Origin: an uncultured Acidimicrobiales bacterium
Lineage (GTDB): Bacteria; Actinomycetota; Acidimicrobiia; Acidimicrobiales; SZUA-35
DNA: 64,000 nt
Direction of reading: 5' to 3'
Assembly: GCA_938021675.1 (NCBI GenBank)
Contig: CALIFY010000024.1
Coordinates: forward strand, 1-64,000
The position numbers were made by a program, and so were the translations under genes. Numbering within the stretch: the stretch's first letter is position 1; every line of letters begins with the position of its first letter. Shown here one piece after another: positions 9,298-18,947 of this stretch. The notes beneath the pieces were generated by a model, which ran no database searches, was not told the origin of the DNA, and saw only the letters and a list, made by a program, of their open reading frames with translations.

Positions 9298-10014
9298 TCA
9301 TGCATCCACCCGCGAGACCACGAAGATCTCGCAGGTGACAGATTCGATCGGATCAGTGGCATCGATCGTGTTGAACACCGACTCGGTCCGGGTCTCACCC
9401 GGTTCCATATTCCGCAAGACGGCTAGTTCGGTACCCAACGGTTGTCCGTCAGCGTCGAGAACCTCGAAATCCAGCTGGTAGTGGGCCCGTCCGTCGTTGT
9501 CGGCGGTCAGCGTGGCCTCGATCTCGTAGTCCTCTCCAAAGTCAACACCAACGATGTCGCAAGATGCGAGACCAGGGTCGACGATCTCAGAGTCGCTGAA
9601 ATCGATAGCCGAATCGGCGATCTCTTCCCGAAAGGCCCAGACAAATACGCCGCACCCTCCGGCCGCCAGCAAAAATACCCCACCAAAAATGATGGCCAGG
9701 ACCTTACCGGTCGACCTCTTGGGCTTATTCGGCACCTGTGGGTACAAGCTGGGGCCCGCTGGCATTCCTACCGGCGACGAAGGAGCCGCTCCCGGGGAGG
9801 GGTAGGACGGTGGCCCATATCTGGGGTCGTCCACCCTTCCCGAAGGGAGCGGCGGTTCGAATTGTGTTGCCCCCGGCCACGGCGCCGAAGATGGCGGTTG
9901 TGCTGGGTGCTGTGGCGGTGGCCGCTGTTGCCGGCGGTCGGGGTGGAGTTCCGGTGCGTACCACTTGCCATCGGAGGCTTCCCACCAACCTGGACCGAGC
10001 GGCACGTCACTCAT
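9298..10014 (-). CDS. DUF2510-type single-span protein with extracellular FxLYD-like domain
   Basis: The 238-residue protein opens with a GWWEASDGKWYAPE motif, the short tryptophan-rich DUF2510 signature common in actinobacterial membrane proteins. A Pro/Gln-rich cytoplasmic linker follows to about residue 100, then one membrane helix at about 105-127 (VLAIIFGGVFLLAAGGCGVF). The extracellular domain of about 110 residues has a pattern like FxLYD/DUF4352 beta-sandwich proteins. There are no catalytic motifs. A role in envelope sensing or assembly is a guess from architecture only. It lies 105 bp upstream of the acidic single-span gene on the same strand. Confidence 0.65.
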   Translation of the reverse strand: MSDVPLGPGWWEASDGKWYAPELHPDRRQQRPPPQHPAQPPSSAPWPGATQFEPPLPSGRVDDPRYGPPSYPSPGAAPSSPVGMPAGPSLYPQVPNKPKRSTGKVLAIIFGGVFLLAAGGCGVFVWAFREEIADSAIDFSDSEIVDPGLASCDIVGVDFGEDYEIEATLTADNDGRAHYQLDFEVLDADGQPLGTELAVLRNMEPGETRTESVFNTIDATDPIESVTCEIFVVSRVDA

Positions 10015-10442
10015 GAGGGTCGATCAGAGTCGACTGATTGTAGGCACACAGGGCGAATGATAATCAAACGCCAGCCTCACCTCCATGCGATGAGCAAACG
10101 TGGCAATGGCCGCGACGAACCAGCGAATCTCGAACCTCATAAATTTCCCTCCGTGTCTTGGTTCGGCGGCGCCACCACTACCGACTAGATCGTCGGTCGG
10201 GTTCCTCCGGCGTTCGCCGATACCTCGACTGTGGGGCATAGAACGCCGGCCGACATCGGCTAGGTGACGTAGTTTCGGTCGCTCGACTCTTTAGATCGGT
10301 GCTGAGCCCGCCGACCCGGTGCCGATGGCGACCCGAAAACCGAGGTCTGACCCTTTGAAGCGGTCAGAGGCCGCTCGGTCAACTGAGATACAACAAAGAC
10401 TCTCCTATAGTCGCGGCGGCCCTATCGCGCTACTGTCGATAA
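10015..10442. other. Intergenic region between divergent genes
   Basis: This 428-bp gap separates the DUF2510-type gene from the LuxR-type regulator and should hold both promoters. A TATAGT hexamer at 10406-10411, 31 bases before the GTG start, is a plausible -10 for the regulator; no convincing -35 is visible. A short minus-strand frame at 10024-10239 has no recognisable features and I do not call it a gene. Confidence 0.4.
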
Positions 10443-13379
10443 GTGGGAATCCAGCCGTCGAAGGGTCGCCTATATGGACGCGGCGATGAACGCCGCCGGC
10501 TCGACGCCGCAGTTTCGGCAACCGGTGACGACCCTCGGGGTGTCATCCTCACCGGTGGGTCGGGAATAGGAAAAACGCGGCTGCTCACCGAGGTCGTCGC
10601 CGCGGCGCAACGAAACGGCTCGATCACCCTGTGGGGCTCCTGCCTCGACATCGGTGATGCCTGGCCCCTTCATCCGCTCAAAGAAGCGGCGCTTACGCTA
10701 CGAAACACCGAAGCCGTTCCCCAAGCCGACCGCTTGCTGGACATCCTGGAAGGTCGAGCGCCCCGACCCGAAGGACAAGACGTACTGGCTGCGGTCCACG
10801 CCGAGTTGACCCGGCTGATGACCTACCGCCATACCGTGTTCGTCCTCGACGATCTGCAATGGCTCGACAGCAGCACGAAACGGCTCATTCTCACCCTTTT
10901 CTCGGCGCTGAACTCCGGGTCGATGACGTTCCTAAGTGCGCTCCGGACCGGAGATACTCCCCGACCACTCACCCTGCTCGCCGATTTCCATCGCTCACCT
11001 CTGTTCGACGTAATCGAACTCGGCCCCCTTGACGAAGCGGCTTCGATCGACCTCGCTAGATCGGAGGCGTCAACACCGGTCAACAAGAAGATCGCCGTCG
11101 AGCTGTGGCGGCGGAGCGGCGGGGTTCCGTTGTTGGTCAAAGAGCTGGCAAAGCACACCGGCGCTGGCCCTCCCCCTGGCCTGCGAGATCTCCTCGGCGC
11201 CAGAATCGCGTCGCTACCCCCCGGCGCTCAGCAGGTCGTCAGGGTTGCCAGTCTCGGCCCTGGCGCTGTCGATCATGACGTGATCACAGCCGCGCTCGAT
11301 GTGTCAGACGATGAGCTGATCGCGTCGGCTCGGGTGGCGGTTGAGGCCGGCGTCTTACAAGCGACCGACACGGGGTACGGGCCGGTCCATGACCTGTTCA
11401 GGGAGGTGGCGGTAGGAGACCTGCTCGAACCGGAACGAGCGCTACTCCACGGCCGGATCGCCAATGCGCTCGAGGCACGAACAAACGGTGATGACACCGA
11501 CCCCATCGAACTTGCCCATCACTGGGCCGGAGCGGGACGCAATGAGCACGCACTTCGATCGTTCGTCGCCGCAGCCCGCCAAGCGACCAGCATCGGAGCC
11601 AACGTCGAAGCCTGGCGTCACTGGCAGTCGGCCATCGGCCTTCTCCCCCGATCTCCACAACGGGATCGAGCAACACTGCTGGCCGAAGCAGCCGAATCCG
11701 CACATCAGTGCGATGACCATGAGGAGGCCAACCGACTCATAACCGAAGCCGAACTGTTGGTTCGGACAGCTGAGAATATCGCTGCAGACGGTACGGACTG
11801 CACCGACGTCGATCGTCCGCACCGTACTCGATTGCAATTGGCCCGTTCCCGTTATCTGGCCGCCGGGGGAGAACTCGAAGCTGCTCAACGACTCGCCGCC
11901 TCGCTCTTCGAAGGTGGGGCGAAGACGACCGACGACACGATGGAGGCAGGCGCACGCTCGGCCGATCTCCTGGCCCGTATCGGCCGGTATGAAGACTCGG
12001 CGTCTGCGGCAGCATCGGTTCTCGCCCTCCGCGCCGACGCCCAATCCAATGACGCCGCCGTGTTACTCGCGACAGCCGCCCTCGGCTATAGCCAGGCGTG
12101 CCTCGGCGATCCCGAAGTGGGACGAAAAAGCCTGGCCGATGCCGTCGACCTGGCGGCACGCTCCGGGCGAGCTGAGCTCATCGAGGCCGCCGGACGCCAC
12201 TATGCAGACCTACTGATGGGTCCGCTAAACGAGTTAGAGGCTGGAATCGCCGTAGCGCAAGAACAGGCGGCCGCGCTCATGGAAAGCGGCGCAGACCCGA
12301 GGTTCACCACCTCGCTCCTGGCGGCGGCCACCACCGGGTTGTTTCGGCTCGGACGTTGGCAAGACGCGGCCAAAGCCGCCACGGCCGCGCTGGAAGCCGA
12401 CCCGACCGGAGCTGGCGCCGTCGACCTGCTGCTCGGTCGGGCTCGAGTCGTCCTTGGGCTCGGCGACTTCGTAACCGCAGAACAAGATCTCGACGCGGCG
12501 GCCATTCTCATCGGCACCGAACCGAACCTACGACAGTACTTGCAGTACGCAACCCTTCGGGCCGGACTTGCCATGTGGCGAAACCAACCCGCCATCGCCA
12601 GAGAAACCGTCGCGTCGGCCATCGACCGCATCGACACAGATCGGTTCGACGATCCATGGCTCCTGGCCCCGCTGGTCTGGCACGGGCTCCGTGCCGAGGC
12701 GATCGCAGCAGACCACGATGAACCGACCGAACCGGCGATCGCCGCCCGACTGGCGTCCATCATGACTCGGATTCGGATCGAAGCAAGCGTGACCGACCCC
12801 GGTCACGCCGATCTACTCAATGCCTACGAGCTGCTCTGCACCGGCGAACTCGACCGGGTAAACGGCACTCGGGACGCCGACGTGTGGGATCGGGCAGCGC
12901 AAAGCTGGGTCCGATGCGGCCACCCGTACCCTGCGGCGTACGCTCGCCTCCGGGAGGCGACCGTTCTCTTCGCCGAACGGACCCGGAATAGCCGGGCGAC
13001 CGCCTCCCTCCAAGAAGCGCATCGAACCGCCGAGGGTCTGTCGGCCGGGCCGCTGGTCGGTGAGATCGTCGACCTGGCCAGACGGGCCAAGGTCAACCTG
13101 CAGGTGAACCCCGATCCAGAACCGCACGACCCTGCCCCGTCCGGTCCGGCATCAGCACTGGATGATTTGACGAGTCGGGAGCGAGATGTCATCGCCGAGT
13201 TGGCCAAGGGTCTGAGCAATCGCCAAATCGGCGACAAGCTGTTCATCAGCGGCCGAACGGTCGGCGTTCATGTGTCCAATATCTTGACCAAGCTTGGGGT
13301 CCGCACCCGAGTCGAGGCGGCGGCTATCTATGCCAGGGCGGTGGAGTCAGACGCCGTGCCGATACCTGATGCCCACTAG
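10443..13379 (+). CDS. LuxR-family large ATP-binding transcriptional regulator (LAL type)
   Basis: The 978-residue protein starts at GTG. An AAA/NTPase domain comes first, with Walker A GGSGIGKT at residues 38-45 and Walker B VFVLDDLQW near 135. A long helical TPR-like middle follows (about 330-880). A C-terminal LuxR/NarL helix-turn-helix occupies about 905-965 (LTSRERDVIAELAKGLSNRQ...VGVHVSNIL). LAL proteins bind ATP and a ligand or partner protein and activate transcription. The length is typical of the family. No target is evident: the upstream neighbours are divergent, and its stop codon overlaps the convergent downstream gene by 4 bases (CTAG). Confidence 0.88.
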   Translation: MGIQPSKGRLYGRGDERRRLDAAVSATGDDPRGVILTGGSGIGKTRLLTEVVAAAQRNGSITLWGSCLDIGDAWPLHPLKEAALTLRNTEAVPQADRLLDILEGRAPRPEGQDVLAAVHAELTRLMTYRHTVFVLDDLQWLDSSTKRLILTLFSALNSGSMTFLSALRTGDTPRPLTLLADFHRSPLFDVIELGPLDEAASIDLARSEASTPVNKKIAVELWRRSGGVPLLVKELAKHTGAGPPPGLRDLLGARIASLPPGAQQVVRVASLGPGAVDHDVITAALDVSDDELIASARVAVEAGVLQATDTGYGPVHDLFREVAVGDLLEPERALLHGRIANALEARTNGDDTDPIELAHHWAGAGRNEHALRSFVAAARQATSIGANVEAWRHWQSAIGLLPRSPQRDRATLLAEAAESAHQCDDHEEANRLITEAELLVRTAENIAADGTDCTDVDRPHRTRLQLARSRYLAAGGELEAAQRLAASLFEGGAKTTDDTMEAGARSADLLARIGRYEDSASAAASVLALRADAQSNDAAVLLATAALGYSQACLGDPEVGRKSLADAVDLAARSGRAELIEAAGRHYADLLMGPLNELEAGIAVAQEQAAALMESGADPRFTTSLLAAATTGLFRLGRWQDAAKAATAALEADPTGAGAVDLLLGRARVVLGLGDFVTAEQDLDAAAILIGTEPNLRQYLQYATLRAGLAMWRNQPAIARETVASAIDRIDTDRFDDPWLLAPLVWHGLRAEAIAADHDEPTEPAIAARLASIMTRIRIEASVTDPGHADLLNAYELLCTGELDRVNGTRDADVWDRAAQSWVRCGHPYPAAYARLREATVLFAERTRNSRATASLQEAHRTAEGLSAGPLVGEIVDLARRAKVNLQVNPDPEPHDPAPSGPASALDDLTSRERDVIAELAKGLSNRQIGDKLFISGRTVGVHVSNILTKLGVRTRVEAAAIYARAVESDAVPIPDAH

Positions 13380-14146
13380 TCCGAGCAACCAGGCGGAGAT
13401 GGACCGGCCGCTCCGCTGGCCATGATCGCGTCCCCAGCAATGATGCTGCATCGATAGCGTTGGGCGCCATCGACACGCCATAGGAGTGAGACGAGACGAT
13501 GGTCGGTCGGAATTGCGAGCGCCAGGTGGCGTCCTCCGACGTAGATCTCCGCTTCGGTACGTTGGCCGAGCTGATCGGTGACGTCGACGTCGATCTGATC
13601 GACGTCACCTCCGAACGTCAGGAAGTACCACGTCTGGGCCCCCGCCACCGAGGTATGCACGACGGTGATTCCCTCTCGGGCGATCGACCCACCCGACGGC
13701 TCAACACACCGGGCCACGGTCGGCCGCCGTGTCTCTTCTGGCCAGTCGGGCCGGCCGAAGCCGACACATGATGGGTCCCCGCTGCTCGCCATCGGAAGAC
13801 GGTCGCTGGCGCTGTTCGGTTGAGGTCGAAGCGGTATCCAGTGGCGGTTGAATGGGTCGCCAAACCGTGTGGTGGCCCAGGTCAGTTCGCCGCTCGACGG
13901 CGGCTCGGCCGTCGACAACAAACGGAGGCCTGCCCCTACCCCCAACGCCGCGACGAGGGCTAACGCGTAGCGCCCGGCGGCGCCAGACGGGCCATTGTTC
14001 CGGTTGGAGATAGTGCCCTGGTTGGAGATACCGCTCTGGTTGGAAACATCGCTCTGGTGAGCGGTGCGGTGACGGTCGGAGGGTGGTTCGGCGTCAACGG
14101 CTTGATCGAGGAGTTCGACCGTGACCGCGCCAGGAGGATCAACCAC
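13376..14146 (-). CDS. Hypothetical single-span protein with short SNQ repeat
   Basis: I do not recognise the family. The 256-residue protein has a hydrophilic N-terminus carrying a short serine/asparagine repeat (SNQSGISNQGTISNRN, about residues 35-52), then one membrane helix at about 58-77, then a globular extracellular domain with four cysteines that could form disulfides. The repeat is encoded by an 18-bp unit repeated about 3.5 times (13995-14055), so its length may vary between strains. The stop overlaps the convergent LuxR-type regulator by 4 bases. The start codon is not certain; ATG at 14144-14146 was kept because no better site is visible. Confidence 0.55.
   Translation of the reverse strand: MVDPPGAVTVELLDQAVDAEPPSDRHRTAHQSDVSNQSGISNQGTISNRNNGPSGAAGRYALALVAALGVGAGLRLLSTAEPPSSGELTWATTRFGDPFNRHWIPLRPQPNSASDRLPMASSGDPSCVGFGRPDWPEETRRPTVARCVEPSGGSIAREGITVVHTSVAGAQTWYFLTFGGDVDQIDVDVTDQLGQRTEAEIYVGGRHLALAIPTDHRLVSLLWRVDGAQRYRCSIIAGDAIMASGAAGPSPPGCSD
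13995..14055. repeat. 18-bp tandem repeat inside a coding sequence
   Basis: About three and a half copies of an 18-bp unit containing CTGGTTGGA sit in frame within the hypothetical single-span gene and encode the SNQ/SNR repeats. The copies differ at several positions, so the array is not recent, but in-frame expansion or loss is possible. Confidence 0.6.
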
Positions 14147-14282
14147 CCCGCCACCTCACTCGCCGGTGGGTCACGTCCACTCCCTAATGGTAGATCACGC
14201 TCGTCGAACCGAAAAGACCGGCGACGCGTCAACCGGGGGGTTATGGCATCGACGACCGGGGGTTGGGCCCTAAGGTGATGCA

Positions 14283-15800
14283 GTGCCGCTGACTGCATCG
14301 CAGACTCCGATAGGGCGCGCTGTCGTACCACTGGCCGGCTTGGTTTGCCTCACCGCATACACGGCCATGGCGGTACTCGATCGACAACACGACACTCTTC
14401 GGGCTGGCATCACTCCTCAAACGGTTGGATGGTTTTTCGTCGCCTTTGTCGGATTCATGGTGGCGCTGTGGTGGAACGAGAGGCGACCGTTCGAGCCCAG
14501 GTGGCTGTGGGTCGGCGCCATCGCCTTCCGCCTCATTCTTCTGGCCACCGAGCCGACCCTGAGCGACGATGTCTATCGATATCTCTGGGACGGGCATCTT
14601 CTCTCCGAGGGCGTCAACCCATACAGCTACCCGATCGACGATGCGTCCCTCGACCGCTATGAAATCCCAGCCCGGGCGCTGGCAAACAACCGGGATTTGG
14701 CGTCGCCATATCTCCCGACGGCGCAGGTCGTGTTCGGCGCGGTCGCCGTCGTTCTCCCATCGGTACCGCTCAGCATGCAGCTGGCCATGACCGGCTTCGA
14801 CCTGGTAGCGGCAACCCTTCTGGGCCACCTTCTTTCGCTGGCCGAGCTTCCCCGTCACCGCCTCATGATCTACCTGTGGAATCCGTTGGTCATCGTCGAG
14901 ACGGCCCACGGTGCTCACCTCGATGCCCTCATGGTCATGCTGTGCGTGGCGGCATTGGTAACCGGCCTCCGTCAATCGTCGACGGCCAGCACAACCAGGC
15001 TCGGAGCTTTTACGTCTCCAACCTTGCTGGCATTGGCAACGTTGACTCGACCGGTTCCGCTTCTGCTAACGCCGGTGTTATCGACCCGATGGCGATGGCC
15101 AGGCCGGCTGGGTTTTGTCGTGGTGTCGGTTGTGCCGGTGCTCGCCTTCGGTACCGGACCGGCCGGTCTTGGGCTCTCCGGCGAGCCCACCGGACGGGGG
15201 GTGTTCGGGTCAGCCCGGGTTTTTGAGCGTCAGTTTCGGTTCAACGCTGTCGGTTACCGGTGGATCGAGGAAGACATCGCACCGGGCATCGCCCGCCTCG
15301 GAGGCGTCGACCGGCGGGTGGTGACCTCGGCCATCATCGGCGCATTTATGGTTTCGGTTCTCGTCGCCGTGGCGTGGGCGGCATCGCGGCACCCGGCGGA
15401 GACGACCGCCGACCGGATACGACGATCGGTCCGGCTGGCGGTGATTCCCTTAGGGGCATTCATCGTGGCCACGCCGGTGTTTCATCCCTGGTATTTGCTG
15501 CTCCTCTTGGCGCTGCTTCCCGTTCTGGCGCCAACCCCTGATGAGCACCGGGCCCGATGGCTCTACCTCGCGCCGTGGCTGTACCTGGCGGCGTCGTCAT
15601 CGCTCTCCTATCTCACCTACCTCGATCCTGATGCCTTCGCCGAACTCGACTGGGTCCGCCGGGTCGAGTGGTATCCAACGCTGGGTCTTCTGGGCTGTAT
15701 CGCTGTGCGCTTCATCTGGACCACCTGGCGATCTTCGACCCCTCGACCCGACGTTGTGACCACCGCTACGGTTATCGCCGGTCGGGATACCGAAGACTGA
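14283..15800 (+). CDS. Polytopic GT-C type glycosyltransferase (mannosyltransferase-like)
   Basis: The 505-residue membrane protein has about 11-13 hydrophobic segments. It carries the acidic loop motif EPTLSDDVYRYLWDG near residue 95, typical of GT-C / DUF2029 polyprenol-phosphate-dependent mannosyltransferases of Actinobacteria (MptA/MptB-like), followed by a GVNPYSYP segment also seen in that group. Such enzymes add sugars to lipoglycans or glycoconjugates on the outer face of the membrane using polyprenyl-phosphate sugars. The start is GTG at 14283. The glycosyltransferase genes at 18.9-22 kb make a shared surface-glycan role plausible. The exact sugar and acceptor cannot be assigned. Confidence 0.75.
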   Translation: MPLTASQTPIGRAVVPLAGLVCLTAYTAMAVLDRQHDTLRAGITPQTVGWFFVAFVGFMVALWWNERRPFEPRWLWVGAIAFRLILLATEPTLSDDVYRYLWDGHLLSEGVNPYSYPIDDASLDRYEIPARALANNRDLASPYLPTAQVVFGAVAVVLPSVPLSMQLAMTGFDLVAATLLGHLLSLAELPRHRLMIYLWNPLVIVETAHGAHLDALMVMLCVAALVTGLRQSSTASTTRLGAFTSPTLLALATLTRPVPLLLTPVLSTRWRWPGRLGFVVVSVVPVLAFGTGPAGLGLSGEPTGRGVFGSARVFERQFRFNAVGYRWIEEDIAPGIARLGGVDRRVVTSAIIGAFMVSVLVAVAWAASRHPAETTADRIRRSVRLAVIPLGAFIVATPVFHPWYLLLLLALLPVLAPTPDEHRARWLYLAPWLYLAASSSLSYLTYLDPDAFAELDWVRRVEWYPTLGLLGCIAVRFIWTTWRSSTPRPDVVTTATVIAGRDTED

Positions 15801-15855
15801 GATCGCCGACCGAGCCAAATTCGAGGATGGAACGTGGTCTGGTAGATTCGACAGC

Positions 15856-16752
15856 GTGGCTACGATTCTGTTCGTCCACCCGGTCTTCTTGGCCACGGAT
15901 CAGGTTGAGCGCGAGTTGGCCCAACCGTACTTCCCGCTCGGTTTGTTGTACCTCGCGGGCTACGTCCGCCAGGCCGGCCATACCGTTGCCGTCTTCGATG
16001 GAACCTTCGAGCCTGATGAGGCGACGTTTGATGACGCGCTGGTCGAGCATCGACCGGATGTGGTTGGCATTTCGGCCCTCCAACCGAGCAGAGGGGCCGC
16101 ACTTCGGCTGGCGACTCGCGCCGCCTCAGCAGGGGGTACCGTCATCCTCGGCGGGCCAGACCCAACCCGCGATCCCGCTACCTATCTCGCCGACCCGTCG
16201 GTCGATCTCGTCGTGCACCACGAGGGTGAGGAGACGGTCGTTGCCCTTGCCGACCGAGTCGACGCCGGAACGATGACCCTCGATGCCCTCACCCACGAAC
16301 CGGGTATCGCGTATCGTCAGAACGGCCAGATAGTGATCACCCCACCTCGACCTCCGATCGAGGACCTCGATGCCCTGCCACTCCCCGCCCGTGACCTGAT
16401 CGATTTTGATCGATATCTCGACACCTGGGAAGACAACGTCGGATACTCATCGGCTCCGATCGCCACCTCGCGAGGTTGTCCGTTCGGATGTAGCTGGTGC
16501 AAAGACTCTGTCCATGGTGAGGGGTTCCGGCAACGGTCGCCGGAGAGCGTGGCCGCCGAGGTCCACGCCCTATCGACCGAGTACGGCATCGGCCGGTTGC
16601 GGCTCGTCGACGACGTGGACGGCATCGACCGTCGCTGGTTCGAGCGGTGGGCCGACGCGTCGGCGAAGAGCGGAACCATCATTCCGTTCGAACCGCTGAA
16701 CGACGTCACCATCGAAGATCTACCCATGCTCGACGTTCAAGACAGTCTGTGA
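15856..16752 (+). CDS. Short B12-binding/radical-SAM protein, C-terminally incomplete barrel
   Basis: Residues 1-145 form a B12-binding-like Rossmann domain (PLGLLYLAGYVRQAGH, GGPDPT, then HHEGEETV), and residues about 200-298 begin a radical-SAM domain with the cluster motif Cys208-x3-Cys212-x2-Cys215 (CPFGCSWC). Family members usually run to 450-600 residues. This one stops after roughly the first third of the TIM barrel, and the other two frames downstream do not continue it. The start GTG fits upstream spacing. The protein could be an eroded gene, or a short version whose barrel is completed by a partner. The cobalamin-binding DxHxxG motif is absent, as in many members of this superfamily. 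Confidence 0.7.
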   Translation: MATILFVHPVFLATDQVERELAQPYFPLGLLYLAGYVRQAGHTVAVFDGTFEPDEATFDDALVEHRPDVVGISALQPSRGAALRLATRAASAGGTVILGGPDPTRDPATYLADPSVDLVVHHEGEETVVALADRVDAGTMTLDALTHEPGIAYRQNGQIVITPPRPPIEDLDALPLPARDLIDFDRYLDTWEDNVGYSSAPIATSRGCPFGCSWCKDSVHGEGFRQRSPESVAAEVHALSTEYGIGRLRLVDDVDGIDRRWFERWADASAKSGTIIPFEPLNDVTIEDLPMLDVQDSL

Positions 16753-16938
16753 CGAAAGAGAAACGCCACACTCCCCACCGTGAGTGGAGATCTACACGCA
16801 CCGCCAGCGACGAAGGACGAGTCCGCCCGCTAGAAGCGACGCCACCAGCATCCCGAGGCGGACGAAAACGAGAAACAACATACGCTGAACGTGGACGACG
16901 AGAGCCAGCCAGTTTGACCCCACGAAGGATCACGTCAG

Positions 16939-17694
16939 ATGCCAAATTTCTTCACGGCACACTCGCCGTTTCTTCAACATCGGCTCTTGACGAGTGAGCG
17001 AACCGAGTCCGAAGTCGACCACGTTGAGGTCATTCTCGATCTACCTCCCGGGGCTCGGGTACTCGATGTCGGATGCGGATTCGGGCGGCATTGCATCGAG
17101 CTTGCCCGCCGGGGGTACAACGTCACCGGGGTCGACGTCGCCCCGACGATGATCGATGCCGCCGCTCAGCGGGCCAGCCACGCCGACGTCACGATCGAGT
17201 TGTCGACCGAACTACCAACCGACGGGCCGCCATTCGATGGTGCCTTGTGTTTGTTCACCACGTTGGGCCAGGTCGACGATGACGGGGATGACAATCGGCA
17301 GATTCTCCGCCACATCGGCCACCTCCTCGGGCCGGGAGCGTCGCTCGTCATCGAAGTTCCTCAACGCGCCATCACCGTGAACAACCTGGCAACCGCCGAG
17401 ACGATTGGTGCCGGCGGTGACCGAACCGAAATAACCCGGTCGTTTGATCCAGCGTCGTGCCGGATCGAGGAGCGGTTCGTCGTGGTCGGTAACGGACACG
17501 AACGACACTTCGACCTTGAGTACCGGCTCTTCAGCGCCGACGAGCTCACCACCCTACTCACCGACGGAGGCTGGGAAGATGTGCGGCTAGGACCGGGGCT
17601 CGATGGACTGGCTCACGGCGCCGAACTTACCGCAGAAGATCCGACCATGGTCGCGGTCGCCCGATCACCGAGCCATCAGAACAGCGGCGCCTAA
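16939..17694 (+). CDS. SAM-dependent class I methyltransferase
   Basis: The 251-residue protein has the class I fold signature: motif I VLDVGCGFGRH at about residues 40-50, acidic residue of motif II in VTGVDVAP, and a motif IV-like segment near GALCLFTTLGQV. The C-terminal half (FSADELTTLLTDGGW) matches methyltransferase-11/25 type enzymes. The substrate is unknown. It follows the short radical-SAM gene by 186 bp on the same strand, an arrangement often seen with small-molecule methylation or modification, but no pathway can be named. The start is ATG. Confidence 0.8.
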   Translation: MPNFFTAHSPFLQHRLLTSERTESEVDHVEVILDLPPGARVLDVGCGFGRHCIELARRGYNVTGVDVAPTMIDAAAQRASHADVTIELSTELPTDGPPFDGALCLFTTLGQVDDDGDDNRQILRHIGHLLGPGASLVIEVPQRAITVNNLATAETIGAGGDRTEITRSFDPASCRIEERFVVVGNGHERHFDLEYRLFSADELTTLLTDGGWEDVRLGPGLDGLAHGAELTAEDPTMVAVARSPSHQNSGA

Positions 17695-17756
17695 ACCTTC
17701 GTTCACAAGTCGATGTCGGGGAAGAATGGTGGGCACCGCCGGGTTGTGATGCTGGA

Positions 17757-18284
17757 ATGAACTTTGGTCCCAAAATCCAAACCCGACTTCGTTCGCTGGC
17801 ACCGACCCCCGTAGCATCGCTGTGGTCGATCGCCATCGCCCGAATCGTCATCGGCGTTTTGTGGCTTTTCTCCCTTCGCTGGAAGCTTCCACCAGATTTC
17901 GATGGCGGGTCGGAACGGTCGCTTCGCCAGTGGCTACAGCTCGAAGTCGAGCACCCGACCTTCGCTCCCTATGGCCGATTCGTCGAGACGGTGATCCAAC
18001 CCAATTTCACCCTGTTCGCCTGGTTGCTGTTTTTCTGCGAACTGGTGGTCGGGATCTCGTTACTCCTCGGCCTCTTCACGAGAGGCGGCGCACTGCTGGG
18101 GTTCGGGCTCTCCTTAAATCTGGGCATCGGACTGGCCAACGTGCCCGGCGAGTGGCCGTGGGCCTACGTCATGCTGGCCATGTGGCACGGGGTTTTCTTC
18201 GCTACCGGCGCTGGGCGAGCGTTCGGAATCGATGGTCGTCTCCGAGGCAACGTTCTCAATACTCCACTGAGGCTGCTCACCTGA
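17757..18284 (+). CDS. DoxX-family membrane protein
   Basis: This 175-residue protein has four hydrophobic helices and the DoxX/DoxD layout: a first helix with ARIVIGVLWLFSLRWKLP, a long loop (about 45-75), then three helices including ELVVGISLLLGLFTRGGALLG. DoxX proteins are membrane components associated with quinone or thiol redox chemistry, and many have no assigned role. A second DoxX gene follows 75 bp downstream, so they may form a pair in the membrane. The start ATG overlaps no other gene. Confidence 0.75.
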   Translation: MNFGPKIQTRLRSLAPTPVASLWSIAIARIVIGVLWLFSLRWKLPPDFDGGSERSLRQWLQLEVEHPTFAPYGRFVETVIQPNFTLFAWLLFFCELVVGISLLLGLFTRGGALLGFGLSLNLGIGLANVPGEWPWAYVMLAMWHGVFFATGAGRAFGIDGRLRGNVLNTPLRLLT

Positions 18285-18359
18285 AGGTCATGACCGATTG
18301 GCCGGAGGCTACGCTAGCGCTGCTGACCGACGGTCCGAATCATTACGAAAGGACATCCC

Positions 18360-18917
18360 GTGTCTGCGAATTCACCGGCCACCCCGTCGGCCCAGGATCC
18401 GGACGTCGCTGCGGCGCCGTTCATGCCGGCCAGAACCGGTTCCATCGCCATCTCGCTACTCCGGATCACGCTAGGAGTGATCATCTTGGCCACCTGGTGG
18501 GACAATCTCCAAGACGAGCTGTACACCGGTGATGGTCTCTCGGGGCTGATCGATTGGCTCTTCACCCCATCGGCCGAAGGAGGCAACGGCTCGACGCTTT
18601 CGCTCTATGAACGTTTGCTGGATACCGTCGTCGTGCCAAACGCCGGTGTATTCGCTATCGGCCAACTGATCATAGAAGGCCTGTTCGGTCTCGGCCTTCT
18701 GGTCGGAGCGTCAACTCGAGCGGCCAGCATCGGGGCCATGGTGTTCTTCTCCAGTTTGTTTCTTGCCTACTATGGCGGCGACGAGTGGATTTGGACCTAC
18801 GTGTTGCTCTTCGTGGCGTCCCTCACCGTCTTCCTCGGTTGGGGCGGCAGAACGCTTGGGGTCGACCGCTTTGTGGCCAACGCACGCGGCGAGTCACCAC
18901 GATCCCTGTTCTGGTAA
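18360..18917 (+). CDS. DoxX-family membrane protein, second copy
   Basis: The 185-residue paralogue of the preceding gene has a hydrophilic N-terminus (about 25 residues) and four predicted helices with a matching RITLGVIILATWWDNL first helix and the LFGLGLLVGASTRAASIGAM element of DoxX proteins. A loop after helix 1 (GLSGLIDWLFTPSAEGG) is longer than in its neighbour. The two genes are only distantly similar, so the pair is not a recent duplication. The start is GTG at 18360. The function is probably a membrane redox or thiol-related role, known only at family level. Confidence 0.75.
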   Translation: MSANSPATPSAQDPDVAAAPFMPARTGSIAISLLRITLGVIILATWWDNLQDELYTGDGLSGLIDWLFTPSAEGGNGSTLSLYERLLDTVVVPNAGVFAIGQLIIEGLFGLGLLVGASTRAASIGAMVFFSSLFLAYYGGDEWIWTYVLLFVASLTVFLGWGGRTLGVDRFVANARGESPRSLFW

Positions 18918-18947
18918 GGCGATAGGTGCGGAATGGCAGGTTCCTGA

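Noticed and set aside
10024-10239. Minus-strand frame of 71 codons between divergent genes
   Set aside because: Composition and lack of start signals or motifs give no support.
16647-16997. Possible continuation of the radical-SAM domain in another frame after 16752
   Set aside because: The translation is Arg/Thr-rich and has no radical-SAM barrel features, so a simple frameshift does not rescue the domain.
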